Of a stretch of 7,266 nt of DNA, positions 1-5,899 are shown one piece after another. The translations under genes and the position numbers were made by a program. This DNA is from Deltaproteobacteria bacterium (lineage in GTDB: Bacteria > Desulfobacterota > Desulfobacteria > Desulfobacterales > JAFDFH01). Location: positions 1 through 7,266 of the forward strand of contig JAFDFH010000128.1 in assembly GCA_019309945.1 (NCBI GenBank), given 5' to 3'. Numbering within the stretch: position 1 is the first letter of the stretch; every line of letters starts with the position of its first letter. Under the pieces are notes generated by a model. It was not told the origin of the DNA and searched no databases. It saw only the letters and a program-made list of their open reading frames with translations.

Positions 1-1
1 G

Positions 2-166
2 CGCATGGGATCTAAAATGAGTGTGTCGCTTAGCACAAACAGGCTACAATCAACAATTGATGCTGTTCGGGTCACTGTAAGCCGCCCTAAACGGCTTCAA
101 ACAGTTGCCCGCTTTGAAAAAAAATACCGGATGACTCCGCTGGTAGGTTTAACCATAAGTTTTTGA
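2..166 (+). pseudogene. Short open frame, possible truncated remnant of a small antitoxin-like protein (5' end outside window)
   Basis: An open frame of about 54 codons enters from the window edge, with an ATG at 5, and ends at TGA 164-166. The middle of the product contains RPKRLQTVARFEKKYRMT. This resembles, from memory, the pattern in small antitoxin-like proteins where a FEKKYGM-type stretch is followed by an acidic C-terminal helix. Here the frame instead runs into PLVGLTISF and stops, so the expected tail is missing, and I could not recover it in the other two forward frames. It may be a decayed gene or a chance frame; the family link is a weak inference. Confidence 0.2.
74..105 (+). 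repeat. Hairpin-forming inverted repeat
   Basis: AAGCCG (79-84) and CGGCTT (92-97) form a perfect 6-bp stem around a 7-base loop. ACTGT (74-78) and ACAGT (101-105) extend the stem by five more pairs across a CAA bulge (98-100). There is no T tract after it, so it is not an obvious intrinsic terminator. It lies inside the doubtful short frame at 2-166. The role is unknown. Confidence 0.3.
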
Positions 167-235
167 GAAGTTACTGAAAATCCGTGTGCTGCTGTGGTGA
201 AACTTAAAGATATGTTCAAGTTGCATCGCTTAGAT

Positions 236-384
236 AGTGTCCGTCCAGAAACGAGGATTTTTGTTCGAGATCAAGGCCTGCGAAAAATTTTACCGCAGGT
301 ATATAGTTGATATTCCGAGGATAAAATTTTGAGCATAACGCAGAGATCGAGATCGGGCAGAAAGACCGTTTCTGGATGGGCACT
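236..384. mobile_element. MITE-like non-coding element with terminal inverted repeats
   Basis: The ends are AGTGTCCGTCCAGAAACG (236-253) and CGTTTCTGGATGGGCACT (367-384), inverted copies of each other matching at 16 of 18 positions. Each end is flanked by AGAT (232-235 and 385-388), a candidate 4-bp target-site duplication; a TA duplication is an alternative because TA directly borders the repeats. The 113-bp interior has no credible gene, but carries a perfect 6-bp hairpin, CCTGCG (277-282) / CGCAGG (294-299). This architecture is that of a miniature inverted-repeat element moved in trans by a transposase encoded elsewhere. I cannot name the parent insertion sequence. The call rests on structure alone; the family would be settled by finding other genomic copies. 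Confidence 0.5.
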
Positions 385-420
385 AGATAGGGTGTAAGGG
401 GTATCGTTTTTTGTATGGAA

Positions 421-448
421 GCTTGATATATTACAAGCAAATTATAAT
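421..448 (+). promoter_or_regulatory. Possible operator dyad with TATAAT box upstream of the efflux operon
   Basis: GCTTG (421-425) and CAAGC (434-438) form an inverted repeat with a partly symmetric AT-rich centre (14 of 18 positions symmetric over 421-438). It directly precedes a perfect TATAAT at 443-448. The dyad occupies the -35/spacer zone, a usual site for a TetR- or MarR-type repressor of efflux genes. Weaknesses: no good -35 hexamer at 17 bp, and transcription from this box would start only about 10 bases before the adaptor ATG. Confidence 0.22.
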
Positions 449-464
449 GATGGGGTTTTAGAGA

Positions 465-1742
465 ATGAAAAGGGGTGTTTCATTCAAGGCTTTACGGGTA
501 ATTATTGTTCTTGCTTTAGCTGTCACAATTGCGGGTTTGCTGATTACGATGCGGCCGAAGGCTGAGCGACAGGAGATGGCTGAAACCGGAATGCTCGTTG
601 AGGTTTTGCCTGCCAAGGCTCAAAAGCTAAACATGATTATTGAAACCTATGGAACCGTCCAGCCACGGGAAGTATTGAAATTGGTTGCTGAAGTAAGGGG
701 ACTGATCGTTGATATGCATCCATCTTTTTTGGAAGGGGGTTTTATTGAAAAAGGGACAACCCTAATAAAGATCGATCCCCGCACCTATCAACTGGAAGTC
801 GATAGGCGCAAGGTTCAGATAAACCAAACCGAAGCCGAGCTGAAACGTTTGCAGCAGGAAGTCATAAACCTTGGGAACAGTCGTAAGATTATACAGTCAG
901 ATGTAGCACTTGCCCGGACGGAGTTTTTCAGGTTAAAAAAACTTTCTGAAAATAATGTCGTTGCCCAAACGACTCTTGACAAAGCCGATCAAAAATATCT
1001 TTCCAGTCGTGAACGTCTCCAGGGAATAGACAATCAGATCGCATTAACCGGCCCCTTGAGAAACCAATACGAGGCCCAGCGTGATATGGCAAAAGTTCTG
1101 CTTCGTCAAGCCGAACTTGATCTAGAAAAGACGGGTATTGTGGCACCTTTCGATGGATGGGTCCTTGAGGAGGTGGTTGAAAAGGGCCAGCATGCTAATG
1201 CCGGTCAATATCTGGGGCGGATTTATAGTAAAGGCGCCTTTGATATTGAGGCGCGCATACCTATGAAGGATTTGCAATGGCTTCCGCCGATTTCGGGAAA
1301 AGATTCATTCCCTGAGGCAAAAATATTTGTAGACACCACTGCTGGCTCCAAAATCTGGGATGGACGCGTTTCCAGAATAAAAGCACAGATGGATGAAAAG
1401 ACGCGAACCCTTCCGGTGGTGGTGGAAGTCGATGAATATTCAGCCGTCGGGGAAACACGGGCTGATCAATTTTTAAGACCGGGCATGTTTGTGACCGTTC
1501 AGATAAAAGGAATCGCCATCCAACAGGTTTTTCTGCTTCCCCGACACATGGTTCATCCCGGGGACGTGGTTTATATCGTTAGGGATGATCGCTTAAATAT
1601 ACGGCCGGTTCAGGTTCTTCGACGTTTCAAAAATTCTGTCTATGTAACAAAAGGCTTGTCGGACGGAGAGCTTTTAATAAAAACACCCCTGTCCATGGCA
1701 ACCGAAGGGATGTTGGTGAGACTGAATTCGGAGAACAGATGA
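465..1742 (+). CDS. RND efflux periplasmic adaptor subunit (membrane fusion protein)
   Basis: This 425-residue protein would be anchored in the inner membrane and would link the RND permease to an outer-membrane channel. Residues 1-8 are basic, and about 9-28 form one hydrophobic segment with no lipobox cysteine, so it is a signal anchor rather than a lipoprotein. Two lipoyl half-motifs are visible: about 62-110 (GTVQPREVLKLVAEVRGLIV, then GTTLIKIDPRTY) and about 218-255 (EKTGIVAPFDGWVLEEVVEKG). They flank a long, charged, heptad-like coiled-coil hairpin (about 111-217). A beta-barrel region (about 257-350, ending LRPGMFVTVQIKG) and a membrane-proximal domain (about 351-420) follow. Length and domain order are normal for the family. 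The start is the first ATG before the signal anchor; GGGG at 452-455 is a weak ribosome site. The stop lies inside a repeat (GATGACAGGG) belonging to the downstream insertion, so the last few codons may not be ancestral. Substrate cannot be read from the sequence. Confidence 0.93.
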   Translation: MKRGVSFKALRVIIVLALAVTIAGLLITMRPKAERQEMAETGMLVEVLPAKAQKLNMIIETYGTVQPREVLKLVAEVRGLIVDMHPSFLEGGFIEKGTTLIKIDPRTYQLEVDRRKVQINQTEAELKRLQQEVINLGNSRKIIQSDVALARTEFFRLKKLSENNVVAQTTLDKADQKYLSSRERLQGIDNQIALTGPLRNQYEAQRDMAKVLLRQAELDLEKTGIVAPFDGWVLEEVVEKGQHANAGQYLGRIYSKGAFDIEARIPMKDLQWLPPISGKDSFPEAKIFVDTTAGSKIWDGRVSRIKAQMDEKTRTLPVVVEVDEYSAVGETRADQFLRPGMFVTVQIKGIAIQQVFLLPRHMVHPGDVVYIVRDDRLNIRPVQVLRRFKNSVYVTKGLSDGELLIKTPLSMATEGMLVRLNSENR

Positions 1743-1802
1743 CAGGGCTAGGGGACTGATGACAGGGGTCAGAGGTCAGAGGTCAGAGGACAGATGACAG
1801 GG
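1735..1802 (+). repeat. Left repeat border of the four-helix-bundle cassette
   Basis: ACAGATGACAGGG occurs at 1735-1747 and again at 1790-1802, with a partial third copy GATGACAGGG at 1758-1767. Between them lie three head-to-tail copies of the 7-mer GGTCAGA (1767-1787). The first copy overlaps the adaptor's stop codon. The 18 bases at 1767-1784 are the exact reverse complement of 2241-2258 on the other side of the four-helix-bundle gene. Further GAAGG repeats continue between about 1815 and 1844. Confidence 0.85.
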
Positions 1803-1850
1803 GGCGGAGGACTGAAGGTTGAAGGCGGATAGAAGGATGAAGGGTAGTAA

Positions 1851-2249
1851 ATGGGAATTAAGACTGTAAAAGACCTGAAAGTATACAATTTGGCTTTTGA
1901 ACTGGCAAGGGAAGTATTTGAAATTACAAAAACCTTTCCACAAGAGGAGCTATATTCATTAATCGATCAGATGAGAAGGTCTTCGAGATCTGCTGCAATT
2001 AATATTCGTGAAGGATTTGCCAAGCGGAAGTATAAAAATGTATTTATAAGACATTTAAATGATTCTTTGGGATCATCAGAAGAAACAAGAGGATGGTTAG
2101 ATTTTGCTTTGGTATGTAAATATATCAGTATAGAGTTGCATCGAAATCTGGATGACAGCTACGATGCAGTGAATGCAATGTTGTATAAACTTATGAATAA
2201 CTGGGAAACACGACCGTCTGACCTCAGACCTCTGACCTCAGACCTCTGA
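1851..2249 (+). CDS. Four-helix bundle protein (23S rRNA intervening-sequence / S23 family)
   Basis: The 132-residue product is soluble and mostly helical. It shows the family's marks: DLKVYNLAFELAREVFE (8-24), KTFPQEELYSLIDQMRRSS (27-45), SAAINIREGF (47-56), a lysine-rich turn, then FIRHLNDSLGSSEETRGWLD (65-84). Members were first seen as open frames inside intervening sequences of 23S rRNA, and they resemble the Avd accessory protein of diversity-generating retroelements. Their function is largely unknown, with basic surfaces suggesting nucleic-acid binding. No rRNA or reverse transcriptase lies nearby. GAAGGG (1839-1844) is a well-placed ribosome site six bases before ATG 1851. Residues 123-132 (SDLRPLTSDL) and the stop codon are encoded entirely by the right-hand 7-bp repeat array, so the C-terminus is probably acquired. 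The gene interrupts the pump operon, and I see no reason to think it is part of the pump. Confidence 0.85.
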   Translation: MGIKTVKDLKVYNLAFELAREVFEITKTFPQEELYSLIDQMRRSSRSAAINIREGFAKRKYKNVFIRHLNDSLGSSEETRGWLDFALVCKYISIELHRNLDDSYDAVNAMLYKLMNNWETRPSDLRPLTSDL

Positions 2250-2263
2250 CCTCTGACCTCAGA
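2217..2263 (+). repeat. Right repeat border: tandem TCWGACC array
   Basis: Six head-to-tail 7-mers alternate between TCTGACC and TCAGACC (2217-2258), followed by a partial TCAGA (2259-2263). TCTGACC is the reverse complement of the left border's GGTCAGA, so the borders are inverted; the longest exact inverted match is 18 bp (1767-1784 with 2241-2258). The array encodes the last ten residues and the stop of the four-helix-bundle gene, and ends three bases before the permease ATG. Confidence 0.9.
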
Positions 2264-2266
2264 AAT

Positions 2267-5200
2267 ATGAAGACATTAGGTAAATGGTCCATAAATAACC
2301 GGGTTACGGTGAACCTTGTCATGATATTTGTTATTGTGGCCGGTCTGCTGACCGTTCTGGGGATGCGCCGGGAGATGTTTCCTCAGTATGCCCTTGACAT
2401 GATCAATGTAACCGTCATCTATCCAGGAGCAAGCCCGGAAGAGGTAGAGGAGGGGATTTGTATAAAAATTGAGGAGAAGATAAAGGGCATTGAGGGAATA
2501 TCCCGGACATCATCAAATGCTTATGAAGGCAGCGGGTCGGTTACGGTCGAGCTTGATACAAATGCGGATGTACAAGGTGTGCTCGATGATATTAAAAGTG
2601 AAGTGGATCTGATCGATACGTTTCCCGACGAAGCGGAAGACCCGATTATTACCGAAATCATCAATCGTAATCCGGCCATCACAGTGGCGCTCTATGGCGA
2701 TGTTTCTGAGAAACTGCTCCATAAGGTGGCGGAAAGGGTCAGGGACGATTTAATTGCTACCGAAGCCATCTCACTGGCCGAATTGGTCGGTGTGAGAAGT
2801 TATGAAATTTCAGTTGAGGTTTCTGAAAAAAACCTCCGGCAATACGGCATTTCGTTTGATCATGTCGTAAGGGCTATTAAAACCGGGAGCATCGATCTTC
2901 CCGGGGGGGCAATTAAAACTTCCCAGGGTGAGATTTTGGTCCGGTCAAAGGGGCAGCTGTACACCGGCCGGGAATTTGAAGATCTTCCCCTGATTACCTT
3001 GAACGACGGAACGGTTGTGCAGCTCGGACAGGTGGCAACGGTCACTGATGGATTTGAAGATACGGACATAAAGACAAGGTTCAACGGGAAGCCCGCCGCC
3101 CTTGTCCAGGTAAACCGGACAAACCAGGAAGATCTCATCGAAATCTCCAGCGTTGTTCGAGATTATGTTGAACGTCAAAAAGACAAAATGCCGAAAGCCG
3201 TAGGCATTGCCACCTGGTTTGATCTTTCAATAATGGTGAGAGATAGAATCAACCTTCTGCTTCGTAATGGTTCCCAGGGAATCGTTCTCGTTTTTATTGT
3301 CCTGGCATTATTCTTAAATCTTCGTTTGGCCTTTTGGGTATCCATCGGGATTCCCATATCCTTTCTGGGCGCCTTCATGGTTCTGGAGTATCTTGGCGCG
3401 ACGATCAACATGATTTCGCTGTTTGCTTTTATCATGACCCTCGGAATACTTGTCGATGATGCGATTATCGTTGGGGAAAATATATATACCCATTTCGCCA
3501 GAGGCAAACCCTCATCAATTGCTGTAGTTGACGGATTAAAAGAAGTGGGCGGTCCGGTCGTTATGGCAGTTACAACAACCGTGGTCGCTTTTACACCCTT
3601 GATGTTTATTGCCGGAATAATGGGCAAATTTATAGCCGTAATGCCCCAGGCGGTTATCGCGATCCTGGTGGTTTCGCTGGGCGAAGCCCTCATCATTCTT
3701 CCAGCTCACCTGGATCGTGCGCTTAACCGGGAAAGGAGGAAAGCAGGGGGCGTAAATTTCTGGCACGATCGTATCAGAGTGAAGATAGAAAAAGGGCTTA
3801 CCTTTGTGATTGAGCGTTTATATTCGCCGGCCATAGAATATGTTGTTAAAAACAGGTATTTTACATTTTCCATCGGTCTGGGGGTTTTGATCATAAGCCT
3901 GGGTATCGTAAAAGGCGGATACGTGCCATTCGTGTTCATGCCAAAAGGGGAAAGCGACTGGATCATTGCTGAGATCAGCTATCCTCTTGGTACTCCGTTT
4001 GAATTAACGGATAAAACTATCGAAAATATAGAAAACAAGGCTTTTGAATTAAACCCTTTTTTTAATGATTCGCTGGATAAAGACGGAGATCTGGTTACCC
4101 ATACGTTTTCACTGGTCGGTGTCATCCCCAGAAGGGATTGGAAGTCGGGAGACAAAGGCGGACACTGCGGCCAGGTTTGGGTCGAACTGGTTTCTTCGGG
4201 AAAGCGTCGAAAACTTTCTGTAAATGAAGTGCTGAATAAGTGGCGCGGTCTTGTTGGAGAAATACCAGGAGTAGACACACTGATCTTTTCGACCCTGGAA
4301 GGCGGACCGGCGGGGAATGCAATTGAAATTGAGTTTGCCGGCAATGATTTTAATCAACTTCGAAAGGCGGCCAACGAGTTAAAAGCTGAAATTGAAACAT
4401 ATCCCGGGACAATTGATATTATGGATGATTTCAGGCCCGGTAAGCAGGAAAAACGGGTCCGGGTTAAAGCAGGTGCCCGTTCGATCGGCATAACGATGAG
4501 CGATATCGCCAGACAGCTTCGCCAAGCCTTTTACGGTGAAGAGGCAGCGCGAATCCAAAGGGGTCGAGATGATATCAAAGTTCTGGTCAGGTATGCCGAA
4601 AATGATCGGCGCAGCATTTCAGGAATCGAGGAAATGCGTATTCGGACAGGTGACGGTCAGGAAATCCCGATCGAGGCGGTTGCTGATATAACACACGGAA
4701 GAGCCTATTCCGTTATTTCCAGGGTTGACAGGAAACGGGTCATAACGGTGAGTTCCGATATTGAGGAAGCTATTGCGAATGCCGGCTCGATCGTGGCCGA
4801 TCTGAAGGCAAACTTCCTTCCAAACCTCATGGAACGGTACCCGGGATTAGAATATGATCTGGAAGGCCAGGAAAAAAGAACCAGAGAATCGCTGGATAGC
4901 TTAAAAAAAGGATTTGTTCTGGCGCTGATGGTTATATTCCTTTTACTTGCCAGTCAGTTTCGCTCATACATTCAACCGGTGATCATCATGATGGCGATCC
5001 CTTTCGGCCTGATCGGAGCGATTGCAGGACATCTGATCATGGGGATGCAAATCACCATGATCAGCATTTTTGGATTTGTTGCCCTGTCGGGTATCGTCGT
5101 AAATGATTCCCTCATTCTTATTGATTTTATTAACCGCGCCCTTCGCGAAGGTGGTGAAGTAACAGCGGCGGTGGTGGAATCCGGAAAAGCCCGATTTCGT

Positions 5201-5413
5201 CCGGTATTGCTGACTTCCATAACAACGATTGCCGGGCTTTTTCCGCTTTTGCTTGAACGGAGTTTTCAAGCGCAGTTTCTCATTCCCATGGCCGTCAGCA
5301 TAAGCTTTGGACTCCTTGCCGCCACCATTCTAACGCTTTTATATGTTCCAGCACTTTATTTGATCGTGATGGATGTCAGAAATGTCTTCATGGCCCGGTT
5401 TCAGCGGACATAA
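2267..5413 (+). CDS. RND efflux permease, HAE1/AcrB-like (inner-membrane proton/drug antiporter)
   Basis: A full-length 1048-residue RND pump, expected to act as a trimer that moves substrate from periplasm or membrane to an outer-membrane channel in exchange for protons. Topology is typical: TM1 (about 13-32), a large periplasmic porter loop (about 33-335, with FPQYALDMINVTVIYPGASP and EEVEEGICIKIEEKIKGIEG), TM2-6 (about 336-480), TM7 (about 532-550), a second periplasmic loop (about 551-880), and TM8-12 (about 882-1035). TM4 holds the proton-relay pair Asp397-Asp398 in LGILVDDAIIVGENI, matching AcrB Asp407/Asp408. TM10 reads LSGIVVNDSLILIDF, with no lysine where AcrB has Lys940, a variant I associate with AcrB-distant HAE1 branches. 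It would pair with the adaptor at 465-1742; the channel protein is not in the window. The ATG is well supported by the N-terminal match (MKTLGKWSINNRVTVN), yet the preceding bases are repeat sequence with no Shine-Dalgarno motif. Substrate unknown. Confidence 0.95.
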   Translation: MKTLGKWSINNRVTVNLVMIFVIVAGLLTVLGMRREMFPQYALDMINVTVIYPGASPEEVEEGICIKIEEKIKGIEGISRTSSNAYEGSGSVTVELDTNADVQGVLDDIKSEVDLIDTFPDEAEDPIITEIINRNPAITVALYGDVSEKLLHKVAERVRDDLIATEAISLAELVGVRSYEISVEVSEKNLRQYGISFDHVVRAIKTGSIDLPGGAIKTSQGEILVRSKGQLYTGREFEDLPLITLNDGTVVQLGQVATVTDGFEDTDIKTRFNGKPAALVQVNRTNQEDLIEISSVVRDYVERQKDKMPKAVGIATWFDLSIMVRDRINLLLRNGSQGIVLVFIVLALFLNLRLAFWVSIGIPISFLGAFMVLEYLGATINMISLFAFIMTLGILVDDAIIVGENIYTHFARGKPSSIAVVDGLKEVGGPVVMAVTTTVVAFTPLMFIAGIMGKFIAVMPQAVIAILVVSLGEALIILPAHLDRALNRERRKAGGVNFWHDRIRVKIEKGLTFVIERLYSPAIEYVVKNRYFTFSIGLGVLIISLGIVKGGYVPFVFMPKGESDWIIAEISYPLGTPFELTDKTIENIENKAFELNPFFNDSLDKDGDLVTHTFSLVGVIPRRDWKSGDKGGHCGQVWVELVSSGKRRKLSVNEVLNKWRGLVGEIPGVDTLIFSTLEGGPAGNAIEIEFAGNDFNQLRKAANELKAEIETYPGTIDIMDDFRPGKQEKRVRVKAGARSIGITMSDIARQLRQAFYGEEAARIQRGRDDIKVLVRYAENDRRSISGIEEMRIRTGDGQEIPIEAVADITHGRAYSVISRVDRKRVITVSSDIEEAIANAGSIVADLKANFLPNLMERYPGLEYDLEGQEKRTRESLDSLKKGFVLALMVIFLLLASQFRSYIQPVIIMMAIPFGLIGAIAGHLIMGMQITMISIFGFVALSGIVVNDSLILIDFINRALREGGEVTAAVVESGKARFRPVLLTSITTIAGLFPLLLERSFQAQFLIPMAVSISFGLLAATILTLLYVPALYLIVMDVRNVFMARFQRT

Positions 5414-5557
5414 GGCCGACGGGAAAATTCAGGTCAAACCTGCCAACCGATCTAATAGCGCACCCTCTACCCTTTTCCCATAAGGCCCGTTTCACAGGTA
5501 AGGAAACCTTTGCAAAACGCGTCTTTTTGCCCAATTTCGGTGTCCGGCTCAAATTTT

Positions 5558-5641
5558 AATACTCAAAATATTCAACGTATCCCTGTGGTTAATCCACATC
5601 AGGCCGAACGCCTTCCTTGAACTTGAACAAAAATGAGTATT
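5558..5641. repeat. Nested inverted repeats, possible intergenic repeat element
   Basis: AATACTCA (5558-5565) and TGAGTATT (5634-5641) are perfect 8-bp inverted copies, followed by a run of T. They enclose a second perfect hairpin, TGTGG (5584-5588) / CCACA (5594-5598), and a short tandem duplication TTGAACTTGAAC (5617-5628). The nesting in otherwise non-coding DNA suggests a structured RNA or a dispersed repeat. Which of these, if either, cannot be told from one copy. Confidence 0.3.
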
Positions 5642-5719
5642 TTTTAAAGGTCTCGTAAGGCTGAGGAATAAAAATAGATATTTTCTATGCATGTCATTTA
5701 AACTATTGAAATAACCAAA

Positions 5720-5748
5720 TTGACAAATCGAAATAATACCTATATTTT
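5720..5748 (+). promoter_or_regulatory. selD: Candidate sigma70-type promoter for selD
   Basis: A perfect TTGACA -35 box (5720-5725) is followed after exactly 17 bases by TATTTT (5743-5748), matching four of six positions of the -10 consensus. Transcription would start near 5755, giving a leader of about 145 bases before the selD ATG. It would serve selD and perhaps the downstream HD-domain gene, separating them from the efflux operon. Confidence 0.45.
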
Positions 5749-5785
5749 ATCCAACTGACCGATATTTAATATATTCTCTATTGAT

Positions 5786-5806
5786 ATGATCCGGCGCGGG
5801 TATCAT
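5786..5806 (+). other. Hairpin in the selD leader
   Basis: ATGAT (5786-5790) pairs with ATCAT (5802-5806). Two further C-G pairs continue across one bulged T, giving a seven-pair stem capped by a GC-rich loop. It lies in the predicted 5' untranslated region of selD. No riboswitch class is recognised, and no T run follows it directly. Confidence 0.25.
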
Positions 5807-5887
5807 TAGCAGGGAATACCTTGCAATTCTACGATGGATCAGCCCTAAAAAGGCTTTTTACGATTCTTTTAGAAAATCTTAGATCTT

Positions 5888-5893
5888 AAGGAG
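5888..5893 (+). promoter_or_regulatory. selD: Shine-Dalgarno sequence deciding the selD start
   Basis: AAGGAG lies six bases before the ATG at 5900, a near-ideal ribosome site. No comparable site precedes the ATG at 6029, so translation clearly begins upstream of the in-frame UGA. An ATG at 5896 is out of frame with selD and too close to the site. Confidence 0.7.
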
Positions 5894-5899
5894 TAATGC

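Larger units (their letters stand above)
1735..2263. mobile_element. Repeat-bounded four-helix-bundle cassette inserted in the efflux operon
   Basis: A stretch of about 530 bp, made of a left repeat border, one small gene and a right repeat border, separates an adaptor and a permease that are normally adjacent or overlapping. The two borders carry the same 7-bp repeat in opposite orientation, and the gene between them looks richer in A+T than the flanking pump genes. These features suggest a transferred or mobile unit. No transposase, recombinase or clear target-site duplication is visible, so the mechanism is unknown. Outer limits are approximate, since the ancestral junction cannot be seen. 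Confidence 0.45.
5414..5899 (+). other. Intergenic region between the efflux permease and selD
   Basis: I see no coding region in these 486 bases. The first half has several short inverted repeats: CAGGT/ACCTG at 5430-5442, AAGG/CCTT at 5500-5510, GCAAAA/TTTTGC at 5512-5530, and the nested set at 5558-5641. None is a strong GC stem followed by a T run, so no convincing terminator for the efflux operon can be named. The second half is AT-rich and holds the selD promoter candidate and leader. Confidence 0.7.

Noticed and set aside
216..440. Minus-strand 74-residue open frame upstream of the adaptor
   Set aside because: It runs across both ends of the MITE-like element and has no ribosome site or family resemblance.
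1851..2249. Diversity-generating retroelement accessory gene (avd)
   Set aside because: There is no reverse transcriptase, template repeat or variable repeat in the window.
2217..2263. CRISPR array
   Set aside because: The units are 7 bp and head to tail with no spacers, so this is a simple tandem repeat.
1735..2263. 23S rRNA intervening sequence in an rRNA gene
   Set aside because: The encoded protein belongs to that family, but the flanks are protein-coding efflux genes and no rRNA sequence is present.
3175..3696. Long minus-strand open frame inside the permease
   Set aside because: It is antisense to highly conserved RND coding sequence, and its product has low-complexity composition and no recognisable domain. 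The other minus-strand frames in the permease, adaptor and selD are rejected on the same grounds.
5430..5442. Intrinsic terminator of the efflux operon (CAGGT-CAA-ACCTG)
   Set aside because: The stem is only five pairs and no T run follows.
5841..5859. Terminator or attenuator AGCC-N7-GGCT followed by T5 before selD
   Set aside because: A T run is present, but the four-pair stem is too weak to support a call.
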